Assembly: GCA_016709965.1 (NCBI GenBank)
Contig: JADJLT010000006.1
Span: forward strand, 620,001-684,000
Length of the DNA stretch: 64,000 bases
Source of the DNA: Betaproteobacteria bacterium
GTDB taxonomy: Bacteria > Pseudomonadota > Gammaproteobacteria > Burkholderiales > Rhodocyclaceae
Direction: 5' to 3'
The translations under genes and the position numbers were made by a program. Positions 25,577 to 34,129 of the stretch are shown one piece after another. The notes under the pieces were generated by a model. It was given only the letters and a program-made list of their open reading frames with translations. It ran no database searches and was not told the origin of the DNA. Position 1 is the first letter of the stretch. Every line of letters begins with the position of its first letter.

Positions 25577-26416
25577 ATGAGCTACACGACGCTGGTTGAT
25601 GTGGCGACCTTGCAGGCGCATGTCGATGATCCGGCCTGGCTGATCGTTGATGTTCGTCACCAACTGGCCGACACGGGCTACGGCGAGCGTGTTTACGCCG
25701 AGAGCCATATTCCAGGCGCGGTCTTTCTGCATTGCGACCGCGATCTGTCCGGGCCGATCACTGGCAGCAATGGCCGTCATCCGCTGCCTGATCCGGAAAA
25801 ACTGGCAAAACGGCTGGGTGAAATCGGTATCGGTGCAGCGACGCAGGTGGTGGTTTATGACGATGCACAGGGCATGATTGCCGGGCGTCTGTGGTGGCTG
25901 CTGCGCTGGCTGGGGCATGACCAAGTTGCGCTGCTGGATGGTGGCCTGCAGGCGTGGCAGGCGGCGGGCGGCGCGATGACGAATGTGGTGCCGACCTTGT
26001 TGCCCAGTGTTTTCGTACCCAGCCGGCAAGCACGCCTGGTTGACGCCGATTTCGTGCTCGAACACATCGAAACGCCGCACATGCATCTGGTTGACGGGCG
26101 TGGTGCGGACCGATTTCGGGGCGAAAATGAAACCATCGATCCGGTCGGCGGCCATATTCCCGGCGCAGTCAACCGCTTCTTCAAGGACAACCTGTTGCCG
26201 GACGGCCGCTTCAAGCCGGCTGCCGAATTGCGCGCCGAATGGCTGGCAATTCTGGCTGGGGCACTACCCGATCAGGTGGTGCATCAATGTGGCTCAGGCG
26301 TGTCGGCCTGCCTGAACATGGTAGCCATGGAGATTGCCGGTTTGCCAGGCTCAAAGCTTTATGCCGGATCGTGGAGCGAGTGGTGTGCTGATTGCGGCAG
26401 GCCGGTCGCGCGTTGA
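25577..26416 (+). CDS. sseA: two-domain rhodanese (3-mercaptopyruvate-type sulfurtransferase)
   Basis: 279 residues with two rhodanese domains (about 5-125 and 145-275). The active-site loop is CGSGVSA, close to the CGSGVTA of mercaptopyruvate sulfurtransferases and unlike the CRKGVTA of thiosulfate sulfurtransferases. The inactive first domain carries the family motif HIPGAVFLHCDRDLS. It transfers sulfur from 3-mercaptopyruvate to thiols or cyanide. Substrate preference is inferred from the loop only. Confidence 0.88.
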   Translation: MSYTTLVDVATLQAHVDDPAWLIVDVRHQLADTGYGERVYAESHIPGAVFLHCDRDLSGPITGSNGRHPLPDPEKLAKRLGEIGIGAATQVVVYDDAQGMIAGRLWWLLRWLGHDQVALLDGGLQAWQAAGGAMTNVVPTLLPSVFVPSRQARLVDADFVLEHIETPHMHLVDGRGADRFRGENETIDPVGGHIPGAVNRFFKDNLLPDGRFKPAAELRAEWLAILAGALPDQVVHQCGSGVSACLNMVAMEIAGLPGSKLYAGSWSEWCADCGRPVAR

Positions 26417-26499
26417 GCGCTGACTGCTGACACGGGATCGACTGGTGTAAAAACTGCCGCTCGATCAGGTGGAAAGTGGCATTAAAAATTTTGTTTTTG

Positions 26500-26526
26500 G
26501 CGCTTTTTTCCAGTTGACCGTAGCAA
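26500..26526 (+). repeat. dispersed GTTGACCG-type repeat, copy C
   Basis: Intergenic between convergent sseA and the chemoreceptor gene. Core: GCGC, T-run, CCAGTTGACCGTAGCAA. Confidence 0.6.
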
Positions 26527-26535
26527 GCGCCAACC

Positions 26536-26562
26536 CGGGCTTCTGCCGTGCTCAGAAGCCCG
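26536..26562. terminator. strong hairpin between convergent sseA and chemoreceptor genes
   Basis: Perfect 10-bp stem CGGGCTTCTG / CAGAAGCCCG with 7-nt loop; flanking GCGCCAAC and GTTGG can extend pairing. There is no T-run, so it may be a processing or rho-linked structure. AGCGCCAACC is repeated directly at about 26591. Confidence 0.5.
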
Positions 26563-26614
26563 ATTGGCCGTTGGTGCCTGGCTTTGACCAAGCGCCAACC
26601 GCTCTCACGCTTCG

Positions 26615-29600
26615 TTAAAACTCCTCCCATTCGTCTTCTTGCATCTTGCCGCTCGACAATGCATGAATCGGCGCCTTGGGGCGATTTTCGGAGAGACTGG
26701 GCTTGCTGGCGCGCAGTGATGGTGTCGGGGCTGCCAGACGCGCTTGGCCTCGCTCCGGCGCACCGGGCAATTTGAATCGACTCAAGGTTTCAGCCTGTAT
26801 CCGTGCCTGCTCTTCCAGCGACTCGGCTGCCGCGGCAGCTTGTTCGACCAGGGCGGCGTTTTGCTGGGTAACTTCGTCCATCTGCCCGATGGCTATCGTG
26901 ACCTGATCAATGCCAGAGCTCTGCTCCTTGCTGGCATCGGCGATGTCGGTGATCAGCTTGGTCAGTTTCTCGAAGGATTGCACCATCCCGCCCATGATTT
27001 CGCCGGTATCGCGAACCAGCGAGACGCCGCCGTCAACTTTTTCCACGGATTCGGAAATCAGCTGGCGAATTTCCTTGGCGGCCACGCTACTGCGCTGCGC
27101 CAGATTGCGCACCTCAGTGGCCACCACGGCGAAACCGCGGCCCTGTTCGCCCGCCCGGGCAGCCTCGACCGCGGCATTGAGCGCCAGGATATTGGTCTGG
27201 AAGGCAATGCTGTCGATGACCCCGATAATGTCGGCGATCTTGCGCGAGCTGCTCTGGATATCGCCCATGGTCTCCACAACCTGGCTGACCATCGCCCCTG
27301 AGCGCGTGGCAAATTCATTGGAGCTTGCCGCCAGTAGATTGGCCTGAGAGGCATTCTCGGCGTTCTGGCGAACCGTGGCGTTCAGTTGCTCCATGGAGCT
27401 GGAGGTTTCTTCCAGGCTGCTGGCTTGCTCCTCGGTACGGCGCGATAGATCCGAATTGCCGACAGAAATTTCCTGGGCGGCCAGATTGATTGAATCGCCA
27501 GCGGACTTGATTTGCTCGATGATCGTTTTCAGGCTATTGACGGTGGCGTTGGTATCGGTCTTGAGCTCTCCGAAGACGCCACCGAAATCGGAGCTAATTT
27601 CCTTCGTCAAATCACCGCTAGCGATGGCAGAAAGAACGCTGGAAAGTTCGCCCAATGCCGACTGCCCATTGCTCAGCAGTTGATTGATCAGCTGCTCCAT
27701 TTGCGCGAAGAACTGTTCCTTGCTGTCCAGATTGAGGCGAACCGAGAAATCGCCTTCAGCGGCTTGCTGGATGACCGTCGTCAGCAGTTTTTCGGCATTG
27801 AGCTGGTCGGTGATGTCCTGCCACTCGCCCACCGAACCGAGGCGTTCACCACTGGCATTGATCACCGGCGTGGTTGTCACCCGATAGATTCGACTGCCCA
27901 GCTGCATCTGCGTCTGCACGCTGCAGGAGAGCTGACGCAGGCGTTCAACCGCCGCCTTCGGGTCCGGATAAAGCATGCTGACGTTGTAGCCGATAATCGC
28001 CTCCGGATTGAAGTCCGGGTCCATCTTGCGGAAGGCAGCTGCGTCGGTCTGGAAGGTTTTCTGCAGCGCGTGGTTAACGTAGAGAATCACGCCGTCATTG
28101 CTGGCGATGCGAACATTGGTCGAGACACTATCAAGGCCGATTTTGATCCGGGTCATTTCGTCGGCCTGACGCTTGGCTTCAGTGACTTCAAATCCCATGC
28201 GGTTCTGCATGCTTTCCAGGCCCTGAAGGACGCGACCCAGCTCGTCGTTGGCCGAGATTTCGATGGAGGAGTTGTAATGCCCGCTGGACAGCGCACGCAA
28301 GCTGGAGAGCGCCGCAGACAGCCGACCGGTCAGGACGGTACGGGAGATCCAGGCCATGGCCAGGGCGAGGATGACAACCACCAGCAGGCTGGCCAACATC
28401 AGGCTGATATAGAGTCGCCGCGAGACTTGGTCAAACTCTTCGAGATAGGTGCCACCACCAATCAGCATGTTCCATTTGGGAAGACTCTGGAAGGCCACCA
28501 CCTTGTCGCGTGCTGAGGTCTCGCCCAGCTCGCTGTTCTGCCAAGGATAGTGAATGATCCCTTCACGCCGTTCCAGCATTTCTCGAATGAACGCATGACC
28601 GCTGGCATCTTTGGCATCAAGAATATTGCTGCCCTCTTTGGCCGGATGAACGATCAGATCGCCCTGATGTTTTCCGGGCTGGGTATCCAGCACGTAGATA
28701 TAGCCGGTTTGCCCAAGTTTGACGGCCTTGATTCGCTCGCGCAGGGTGCTCATTTCTTCGGAGATGAAGTAGCCAATGCCAAAGGCACCGATGACTTTGC
28801 CATTTTCATCCTTGATCGGCTTGAGGGCAGAGACTCTATCCTTGCCCTGGCTGGACGTTCGGCCAAGGTAGGTGCTACCGGCGAGGAGCTTTGCTGTAGC
28901 GGGGCTTTCCTTGTCCAGTACCGTGTTGACGACACGCTCGCCCTTGTCATTTTTTTGCGAGGTGGCAATGCGCACGAACTCGTCGCCGCGACGGACTAGG
29001 ACTGTTGCAGTCGGACCGTGTGCAATCCTGGCAAAGGCATCCTCTTCATCGAACTGGCCATTGACCGCGGTCTTGTTGTGGCGCAGAACAGAAATAGCAT
29101 CCTTGCTGTCATCGAGCGTAAATGTTCCAGGGTAACGCGCTGCATAGATATCCAGCAGGCGACTCGATTCACGCTCGACGGCATCGAAGGTGGATGCCAT
29201 CATGGCGTGCACAAGCTGCACCTGCTGCTTCAATTCCTGTTCGCCCGACGCCCCCAGGGTCTGGGTGATCTGGTGGCCGATGAAGGTGACCGTTGCGACC
29301 ATCACGGCAACCAGGAGCGCTACGCTGGGCAAGAGGAAACGCAATGAAATCGGAAGATCGGCAAGGCGCCGGCGTGCACGCGCCCAGGGGCTGCCGCTGA
29401 CGATTTGGCCGTGAACGATGGCTTGTCCGGATGCTTTTTTGTCGCGGAACGCCTGATATCCCTTGGCGGCGGCATCAATGGCAGCCTGCGAAGCCTTGCG
29501 CCTGACGGACAGGTAGCCAGTAATCTGGCCATCTTCCCAGACCGGGGATGCGTGGGCTTCAACCCAGTAATAATCGCCATTCTTGCAGCGATTCTTGACC

Positions 29601-29845
29601 AGCCCGACCCAGGGTCGCCCATCTTTCAGGTTGCGCCAGAAGTCCGCGAATGCTTCTTCCGGCATATCGGGATGCCGAACGATGTTATGTGGTTGACCAA
29701 GCAACTCAATCTCACTGAAGCCGCTGATCTCAATGAAATCCTTGTTGATGTAGGTAATCTGGCCCTTCAGATCGGTTTTTGAAACAATCCGGTGATGCTC
29801 TGAAATCTGTACTTCTCGGCTGGTAACGGGGAGATTTGTACGCAT
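26615..29845 (-). CDS. large methyl-accepting chemotaxis protein with Aer-like PAS, Cache, HAMP and second PAS
   Basis: 1076 residues from ATG 29845 (MRTNLPVTSREVQISEHH). Layout: Aer-type PAS (about 20-118; NIVRHPDMP and NGDYYWVEAHASP), membrane span (165-193), Cache-type sensor (200-475), second span (479-501), HAMP (502-555), another PAS (570-685), HAMP-like linker (690-800), and the signalling domain (hairpin tip AFQTNILALNAAVEAARAGE). The last five residues are EWEEF, a CheR/CheB docking pentapeptide like NWETF. An in-frame ATG at 29950 would add 35 residues. No other chemotaxis gene is adjacent. Confidence 0.94.
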   Translation of the reverse strand: MRTNLPVTSREVQISEHHRIVSKTDLKGQITYINKDFIEISGFSEIELLGQPHNIVRHPDMPEEAFADFWRNLKDGRPWVGLVKNRCKNGDYYWVEAHASPVWEDGQITGYLSVRRKASQAAIDAAAKGYQAFRDKKASGQAIVHGQIVSGSPWARARRRLADLPISLRFLLPSVALLVAVMVATVTFIGHQITQTLGASGEQELKQQVQLVHAMMASTFDAVERESSRLLDIYAARYPGTFTLDDSKDAISVLRHNKTAVNGQFDEEDAFARIAHGPTATVLVRRGDEFVRIATSQKNDKGERVVNTVLDKESPATAKLLAGSTYLGRTSSQGKDRVSALKPIKDENGKVIGAFGIGYFISEEMSTLRERIKAVKLGQTGYIYVLDTQPGKHQGDLIVHPAKEGSNILDAKDASGHAFIREMLERREGIIHYPWQNSELGETSARDKVVAFQSLPKWNMLIGGGTYLEEFDQVSRRLYISLMLASLLVVVILALAMAWISRTVLTGRLSAALSSLRALSSGHYNSSIEISANDELGRVLQGLESMQNRMGFEVTEAKRQADEMTRIKIGLDSVSTNVRIASNDGVILYVNHALQKTFQTDAAAFRKMDPDFNPEAIIGYNVSMLYPDPKAAVERLRQLSCSVQTQMQLGSRIYRVTTTPVINASGERLGSVGEWQDITDQLNAEKLLTTVIQQAAEGDFSVRLNLDSKEQFFAQMEQLINQLLSNGQSALGELSSVLSAIASGDLTKEISSDFGGVFGELKTDTNATVNSLKTIIEQIKSAGDSINLAAQEISVGNSDLSRRTEEQASSLEETSSSMEQLNATVRQNAENASQANLLAASSNEFATRSGAMVSQVVETMGDIQSSSRKIADIIGVIDSIAFQTNILALNAAVEAARAGEQGRGFAVVATEVRNLAQRSSVAAKEIRQLISESVEKVDGGVSLVRDTGEIMGGMVQSFEKLTKLITDIADASKEQSSGIDQVTIAIGQMDEVTQQNAALVEQAAAAAESLEEQARIQAETLSRFKLPGAPERGQARLAAPTPSLRASKPSLSENRPKAPIHALSSGKMQEDEWEEF

Positions 29846-30071
29846 TTTAATGGCTTTTCTGGTGAGGATAGGCGATGACGTCAGGCAGATTTGCCGTCGG
29901 TGATTGCACTTTGGACCAACGGGGTCGGCCATTGCCAACGAGCTTCCCATCGAATTTGCTGTGACAATCTACTTAAATATTAAAAATAAAACAAATGGAA
30001 TTATTGGTGTTCGGTGAGAGCCCTGATTTTTCGCTTCGTAGTCCATGTTAGCGGTGTCTGGCCTGAAATAG

Positions 30072-31130
30072 CTAATATAAATCAAGGGTAGCCAACTTGT
30101 TGAGTGCCCAGGCTACATGTTCACGCACAAGTTCCGATGAATGATCAATTTTCATTTTTAGCGCTTTTTTGGCGTTGACCGTGGGCGTGCCGTTTCCCAG
30201 CGCTACGGCAATATTGCGCAGCCAGCGCTCGTGCCCGATCCGGCGAATCGGATTTCCGGCCAGTCGATGCTCGAATTCCTGCTCGGTCCACGCGAACAGA
30301 TCGATTAGCGTCGCGCTATCCAGTCCATGGCGTGGTGAAAATTCCGGGTCGCCCAGTTGGGCGAAGCGGTTCCACGGGCAGCATAGCTGGCAGTCGTCGC
30401 AACCGTAGATGCGGTTGCCAATCAGGGAACGGAACTCTTCCGGGATGGCGCCGGCGAGTTCGATGGTCAAATAGCTGATGCAGCGCCGGGCATCGACCTT
30501 GTAGGGGGCGACGATGGCATTGGTCGGACAGGCATCGATGCAGGCCGTGCAGGTGCCACAGTGTTCCTCGATAGGTTCGTCCGGCGGCAGGGGCAGGTCG
30601 GTATAGATGTCGCCCAGAAAGCGCCATGAACCCTGCTTCGAGAGCAGCAACGTGTGCTTGCCGCGCCAGCCGAGACCGGCCTGACGGGCGAACTCAACTT
30701 CCATCACCGGCGCCGAATCGGAAAACACGCGGTACCCGAAGGGGCCGGTCAGGTCAGCGATTGCATCGGCCAGCTTTTGTAACCGGGAGCGTATCAGCTT
30801 GTGATAATCACGCCCCTGGGCATAGCGGGAAATGGCTGCGTGATCCTGCTGTTCCTCGGTTTTTCGATGAGGCAGGTAGTCGATTGCAAGGCTGATGACG
30901 GTTAGCGTTCCCGGATGCAACTGCTGTGGGTCGGCGCGCAATTCGGCATGGCGGGCCATATAATCCATCTCGCCGTGGCAGCCTGCCGCCAGCCATTCCC
31001 GCATTTTTTCAACCGCCGGGCCGGGCTCGGCCCGTGCAACGCCGACGGCAGCAAAGCCGAGTTTTTTGCCGGCCTCGCGGATTTTTTCCTTGAGTGCCGC
31101 GTAATCCACCGTGGAGTCCTGATCGTGCAT
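30072..31130 (-). CDS. queG: epoxyqueuosine reductase
   Basis: 352 residues from ATG 31130. A cobalamin-dependent enzyme for the last step of queuosine tRNA modification. Two [4Fe-4S] motifs are intact: HCGTCTACIDACPTNAI and GCDDCQLCCPWN. Homology starts at MHDQDSTVDYAALKEKIRE; the upstream in-frame ATG (31208) would lie inside tsaE. Its first 6 bp overlap the divergent tsaE start. A copy of the dispersed repeat lies inside its 3' part (30161-30186). Confidence 0.95.
   Translation of the reverse strand: MHDQDSTVDYAALKEKIREAGKKLGFAAVGVARAEPGPAVEKMREWLAAGCHGEMDYMARHAELRADPQQLHPGTLTVISLAIDYLPHRKTEEQQDHAAISRYAQGRDYHKLIRSRLQKLADAIADLTGPFGYRVFSDSAPVMEVEFARQAGLGWRGKHTLLLSKQGSWRFLGDIYTDLPLPPDEPIEEHCGTCTACIDACPTNAIVAPYKVDARRCISYLTIELAGAIPEEFRSLIGNRIYGCDDCQLCCPWNRFAQLGDPEFSPRHGLDSATLIDLFAWTEQEFEHRLAGNPIRRIGHERWLRNIAVALGNGTPTVNAKKALKMKIDHSSELVREHVAWALNKLATLDLY
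30161..30186 (+). repeat. dispersed GTTGACCG-type repeat, copy D (inside queG)
   Basis: AGCGC, T-run, GGCGTTGACCGTGGGC on the plus strand, in the last 120 bp of queG coding sequence. Upstream TTTTCATTTTTAGCGC resembles the flank of copies C and E. Confidence 0.45.
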
Positions 31131-31640
31131 AGCCCCGATGTTACCGCCGTTTTCGAATTGCCCGACGAGGCTGCAACCCAGCGTCTGGGCGAAATGCTGG
31201 CGCCGCAATTACAGCCCGGGCTGGTGATTTTCCTTGAAGGCGACCTCGGCGCAGGTAAAACCACGGTGTCGCGGGCAATGATTCGGGCACTTGGTCATGT
31301 TGGTCCGGTGAAAAGTCCGACCTATTCACTGGTTGAAGTTTACGTAATTTCGAGCTTATACTTATATCACTTTGATTTTTATCGTTTCGAGTCACCAGAG
31401 GAGTTTCTCGATGCGGGCTTTGATGAATATTTTAATGACGCTTCAATCTGCCTGGTCGAATGGCCGGAGCGGGCTGCTGGCTGCGTTCCGTCGCCAGACC
31501 TGCGGTTGCGTATTCATCATGCAGGTGTCGGGCGTGTCCTCGAAGCCGTGGCAGATTCACCGAAAGGGCAGGCATGTCTAAACACGCTCATCTCAGCCAT
31601 GGCCGCCGCCAGCTCCTCCGTTATGCCGGCGCCTCGCTGA
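31125..31640 (+). CDS. tsaE: tRNA threonylcarbamoyladenosine biosynthesis ATPase TsaE
   Basis: 171 residues from GTG 31125 (MHSPDVTAVFELPDEAATQRL). Walker A is GDLGAGKTT; then VKSPTYSLVEVY, HFDFYRFESPEEF and LVEWPERA are typical. It supports t6A37 tRNA modification with TsaB and TsaD. Its GTG directly adjoins the reverse ATG of queG. The C-terminus runs 67 bp into amiC, about 15 residues longer than usual. The GTG is the only plausible in-frame start; a stop lies just upstream in the other candidate frame. Confidence 0.9.
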   Translation: MHSPDVTAVFELPDEAATQRLGEMLAPQLQPGLVIFLEGDLGAGKTTVSRAMIRALGHVGPVKSPTYSLVEVYVISSLYLYHFDFYRFESPEEFLDAGFDEYFNDASICLVEWPERAAGCVPSPDLRLRIHHAGVGRVLEAVADSPKGQACLNTLISAMAAASSSVMPAPR

Positions 31641-32923
31641 TCCTCTCTGTCACGCCGCTGGCCGGCGCTGCCGCCAGACTGCCGTCCATTCTCGCTGTAC
31701 GCATCTGGCCGGCTGCCGACTACACGCGTGTGACCCTCGAGCACGACGGCCCCCTAAAATTCACGCATTTCCTGATCGAAAATCCGGATCGTCTGGTGGT
31801 GGACATTGAAGGGGTGGAGTTCAACAGCGTGCTGGACAGCCTTTCCCGCAAGCTGACGACGGATGACCCCAATATCAAGTTGTTACGTGCCGGTCGTTTC
31901 AAGCCAGGCGTCGTGCGCCTGGTCATGGAGCTCAAGACCAAGGTCAATCCACAGGTCTTTACGCTTGATCCGGCTGGCGATTATGGGCACCGTCTGGTGC
32001 TTGATGTCTATCCGGTCAATCCACCCGATCCGATGATGGCGCTGCTCGAAGGCCGCAAGGAGGCCGTTGAGCCGCCCAAAAACGAGCAGGATTTCCAGAT
32101 CGTTGAAAAAAAGACGGATGATCTGATTGCCAAACAGGCGGAAAACAAGCCGCTTGAAGCCCCTGAAGTGCACACCAGCAAGAAATCGGGCAAGCCCATT
32201 GTTGATCGTCTGGTTACGATCACCCTCGATCCCGGTCACGGTGGCGAGGATCCCGGCGCCATTGGCAAGGCCGGCAGTTACGAAAAAAATGTCACGCTTG
32301 AAGTTGCCCGCCGCCTCAAAGCCCGGATTGATGCCGAGCCCAACATGCGTGCTGTGCTGACCCGTGATTCCGATTTCTTCGTGCCCTTGCAAATGCGAGT
32401 ACAGAAGGCGCGGCGCGTGCAGTCCGATCTTTTTCTGTCGATCCATGCTGACGGCTGGATCAGGCCGGATGCACATGGTTCCTCCGTTTTTGTCCTTTCG
32501 GAAAAAGGGGCGTCCAGTACACAGGCGCGCCTGCTTGCCCAGCGCGAAAATCGGGCGGACCTGATTGGTGGCGTCAATCTTGGTGCCAAGGATCTGTTTC
32601 TCGCCCGTACGCTACTCGATCTTTCGCAGACGGCCACCATCAACGATAGCCTGAAACTGGGCAAATACCTGCTCGGCGAAATCGGCGCGATCAATTCCCT
32701 GCACAAGGCCAGTGTCGAGCAGGCCGGCTTTGCTGTGCTCAAGGCACCGGATATTCCCTCGGCGCTGATCGAGACGGCCTTTATCTCGAACCCGGAGGAG
32801 GAGGCTCGCCTGAATGACGACGCCTATCAGGAAAAGCTGGCGGGAGCGATTGTCCGTGGCGTCAGGCAATATTTCATCAAGCATCCGCCCGGGCCCAAAT
32901 CAAAGCTTGCTGCGCTGGGCTAA
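31574..32923 (+). CDS. amiC: N-acetylmuramoyl-L-alanine amidase with AMIN domain
   Basis: 449 residues from ATG 31574. A twin-arginine-like leader (HGRRQLLRYAGASLILS) suggests Tat export, as for E. coli AmiC. The AMIN domain (about 40-150) targets the septum or peptidoglycan. The zinc amidase domain (about 215-440) has LDPGHGGEDPGAIG, Glu in SYEKNVTLEVARRLK, SIHADG, and catalytic Glu in ALIETAFISNPEEE. It splits septal peptidoglycan in the periplasm. It overlaps tsaE by 67 bp, an arrangement (tsaE-amiC) widespread in proteobacteria. Confidence 0.95.
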   Translation: MSKHAHLSHGRRQLLRYAGASLILSVTPLAGAAARLPSILAVRIWPAADYTRVTLEHDGPLKFTHFLIENPDRLVVDIEGVEFNSVLDSLSRKLTTDDPNIKLLRAGRFKPGVVRLVMELKTKVNPQVFTLDPAGDYGHRLVLDVYPVNPPDPMMALLEGRKEAVEPPKNEQDFQIVEKKTDDLIAKQAENKPLEAPEVHTSKKSGKPIVDRLVTITLDPGHGGEDPGAIGKAGSYEKNVTLEVARRLKARIDAEPNMRAVLTRDSDFFVPLQMRVQKARRVQSDLFLSIHADGWIRPDAHGSSVFVLSEKGASSTQARLLAQRENRADLIGGVNLGAKDLFLARTLLDLSQTATINDSLKLGKYLLGEIGAINSLHKASVEQAGFAVLKAPDIPSALIETAFISNPEEEARLNDDAYQEKLAGAIVRGVRQYFIKHPPGPKSKLAALG

Positions 32924-33966
32924 AAAAGCTCGATTTCGCCTTTTGCGATTTCCTTGATCGCCACTTCGCCGGTGGCGACCAGTTTTTCATAGCAATCGAC
33001 GCGATTCCGTCCGTGGCGCTTTGCGTAATAAAGCGCTTCGTCGGCACGGTCGATAACATCGGTCGGCGTATCTTTCGGACGGAGCGCACTGAAGCCGATG
33101 CTGACGGTGACATGGCCTACCCGGCTGAATGCCTGGCGTTCAACATTTTTACGGAAGCGTTCCAGCGTGGCGAGCGCAAATTGCTCTTCGGTTGGTTGCA
33201 ACAAGGCAATGAACTCCTCGCCACCGAAGCGAAACAATTGGTCATCGAAGCGGAAGGACTGGCGCATTTCTTGGGCCAGCATGATCAAAACCTCGTCGCC
33301 GATCAGGTGTCCGAAGTTGTCGTTGACCTGCTTGAAGTGGTCAATGTCGCACACCGCCAACCAGTGGCAGGCGTTTTCACCTGCGCCGCCGCGTCGTCTG
33401 CTTTCTGCGCCACCACCTAACATTTCATCGCTGGTTGCCTTGCCGAGCAATTCGAAAAGATGCTTGTCGAAGGTCTTGCGGCTGGCCAGCCCGGTCAGGG
33501 TATCCGCTTCGCCATAGTCAAGCAGCGAGATATGGTTGCCAAAATATTCGATGAGCCCCATCAGGGTGACTCTCTGATCGGCTGAAAACTCATCGGAGAG
33601 GTTCAGTTCGATCAAATAGATAGGTTCGTCCAGTCGAATGACCGGGAAAACAATGCGATGCGAACCATCTTCGAGAAAATCGATGACAGCAGAACCCTCT
33701 TTGCGGCACCGATTGAGCAACGGGTCGCGTTCAATCGGATGGCAGTATCGGTGGTCGGGCAGGTAGGCGTTACGCAGGAACTGACCATTGGGTCCTGCTC
33801 CGGCACAGGCGAATACCACGGCTTTTTTGTTGCCCGCGTAGCTACGATAGATAGTGAGCTTTTGCGGATGAAAGAGGTCAAGCAGTGCGTCAACCATGGC
33901 CGAATTGATTTCGGTTCGGTCGCGGCGCGCCGAAATCTGGACTACGTGGCTGATCAGTTCGAGCAT
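32920..33966 (-). CDS. diguanylate cyclase (GGDEF domain)
   Basis: 348 residues. A GAF-like N-terminal region (about 1-150, no membrane span) is followed by a GGDEF domain (about 160-330) with active-site GGEEF in FRFGGEEFIALL. An RxxD inhibitory site (RFDD) lies exactly five residues before GGEEF, so product feedback is expected. A Gly/Arg-rich insert (GGGAESRRRGGAGE) sits in the domain's first part. It makes c-di-GMP from GTP. Its stop interlocks with the convergent amiC stop (CTAA). Confidence 0.93.
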   Translation of the reverse strand: MLELISHVVQISARRDRTEINSAMVDALLDLFHPQKLTIYRSYAGNKKAVVFACAGAGPNGQFLRNAYLPDHRYCHPIERDPLLNRCRKEGSAVIDFLEDGSHRIVFPVIRLDEPIYLIELNLSDEFSADQRVTLMGLIEYFGNHISLLDYGEADTLTGLASRKTFDKHLFELLGKATSDEMLGGGAESRRRGGAGENACHWLAVCDIDHFKQVNDNFGHLIGDEVLIMLAQEMRQSFRFDDQLFRFGGEEFIALLQPTEEQFALATLERFRKNVERQAFSRVGHVTVSIGFSALRPKDTPTDVIDRADEALYYAKRHGRNRVDCYEKLVATGEVAIKEIAKGEIELF

Positions 33967-34097
33967 CGAAAGCTACTATGGGTGATTTTGTTAAACCCGT
34001 TGATTATAACAATAAGCTGATGCTGAATTTCGCATGGTGCAGTACCTGGTGGGTAGTAAAGCCTATCTTCACGTATCCGCTGAGTGCCTTAGGTCGT

Positions 34098-34103
34098 TAT
34101 AAT
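34098..34103 (+). promoter_or_regulatory. -10 box upstream of ribF
   Basis: Perfect TATAAT 27 bp before the ribF ATG, in the 163-bp divergent gap with the GGDEF gene. No good -35 box is seen. Confidence 0.4.
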
Positions 34104-34129
34104 TCAACGTTTTTCCTGTCAGTTTCCCC

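Noticed and set aside
29846..30071. 226-bp gap upstream of the chemoreceptor examined for tRNA, sRNA or a flagellar sigma-28 promoter
   Set aside because: No cloverleaf, no TAAA-N15-GCCGATAA match and no strong hairpin was found.
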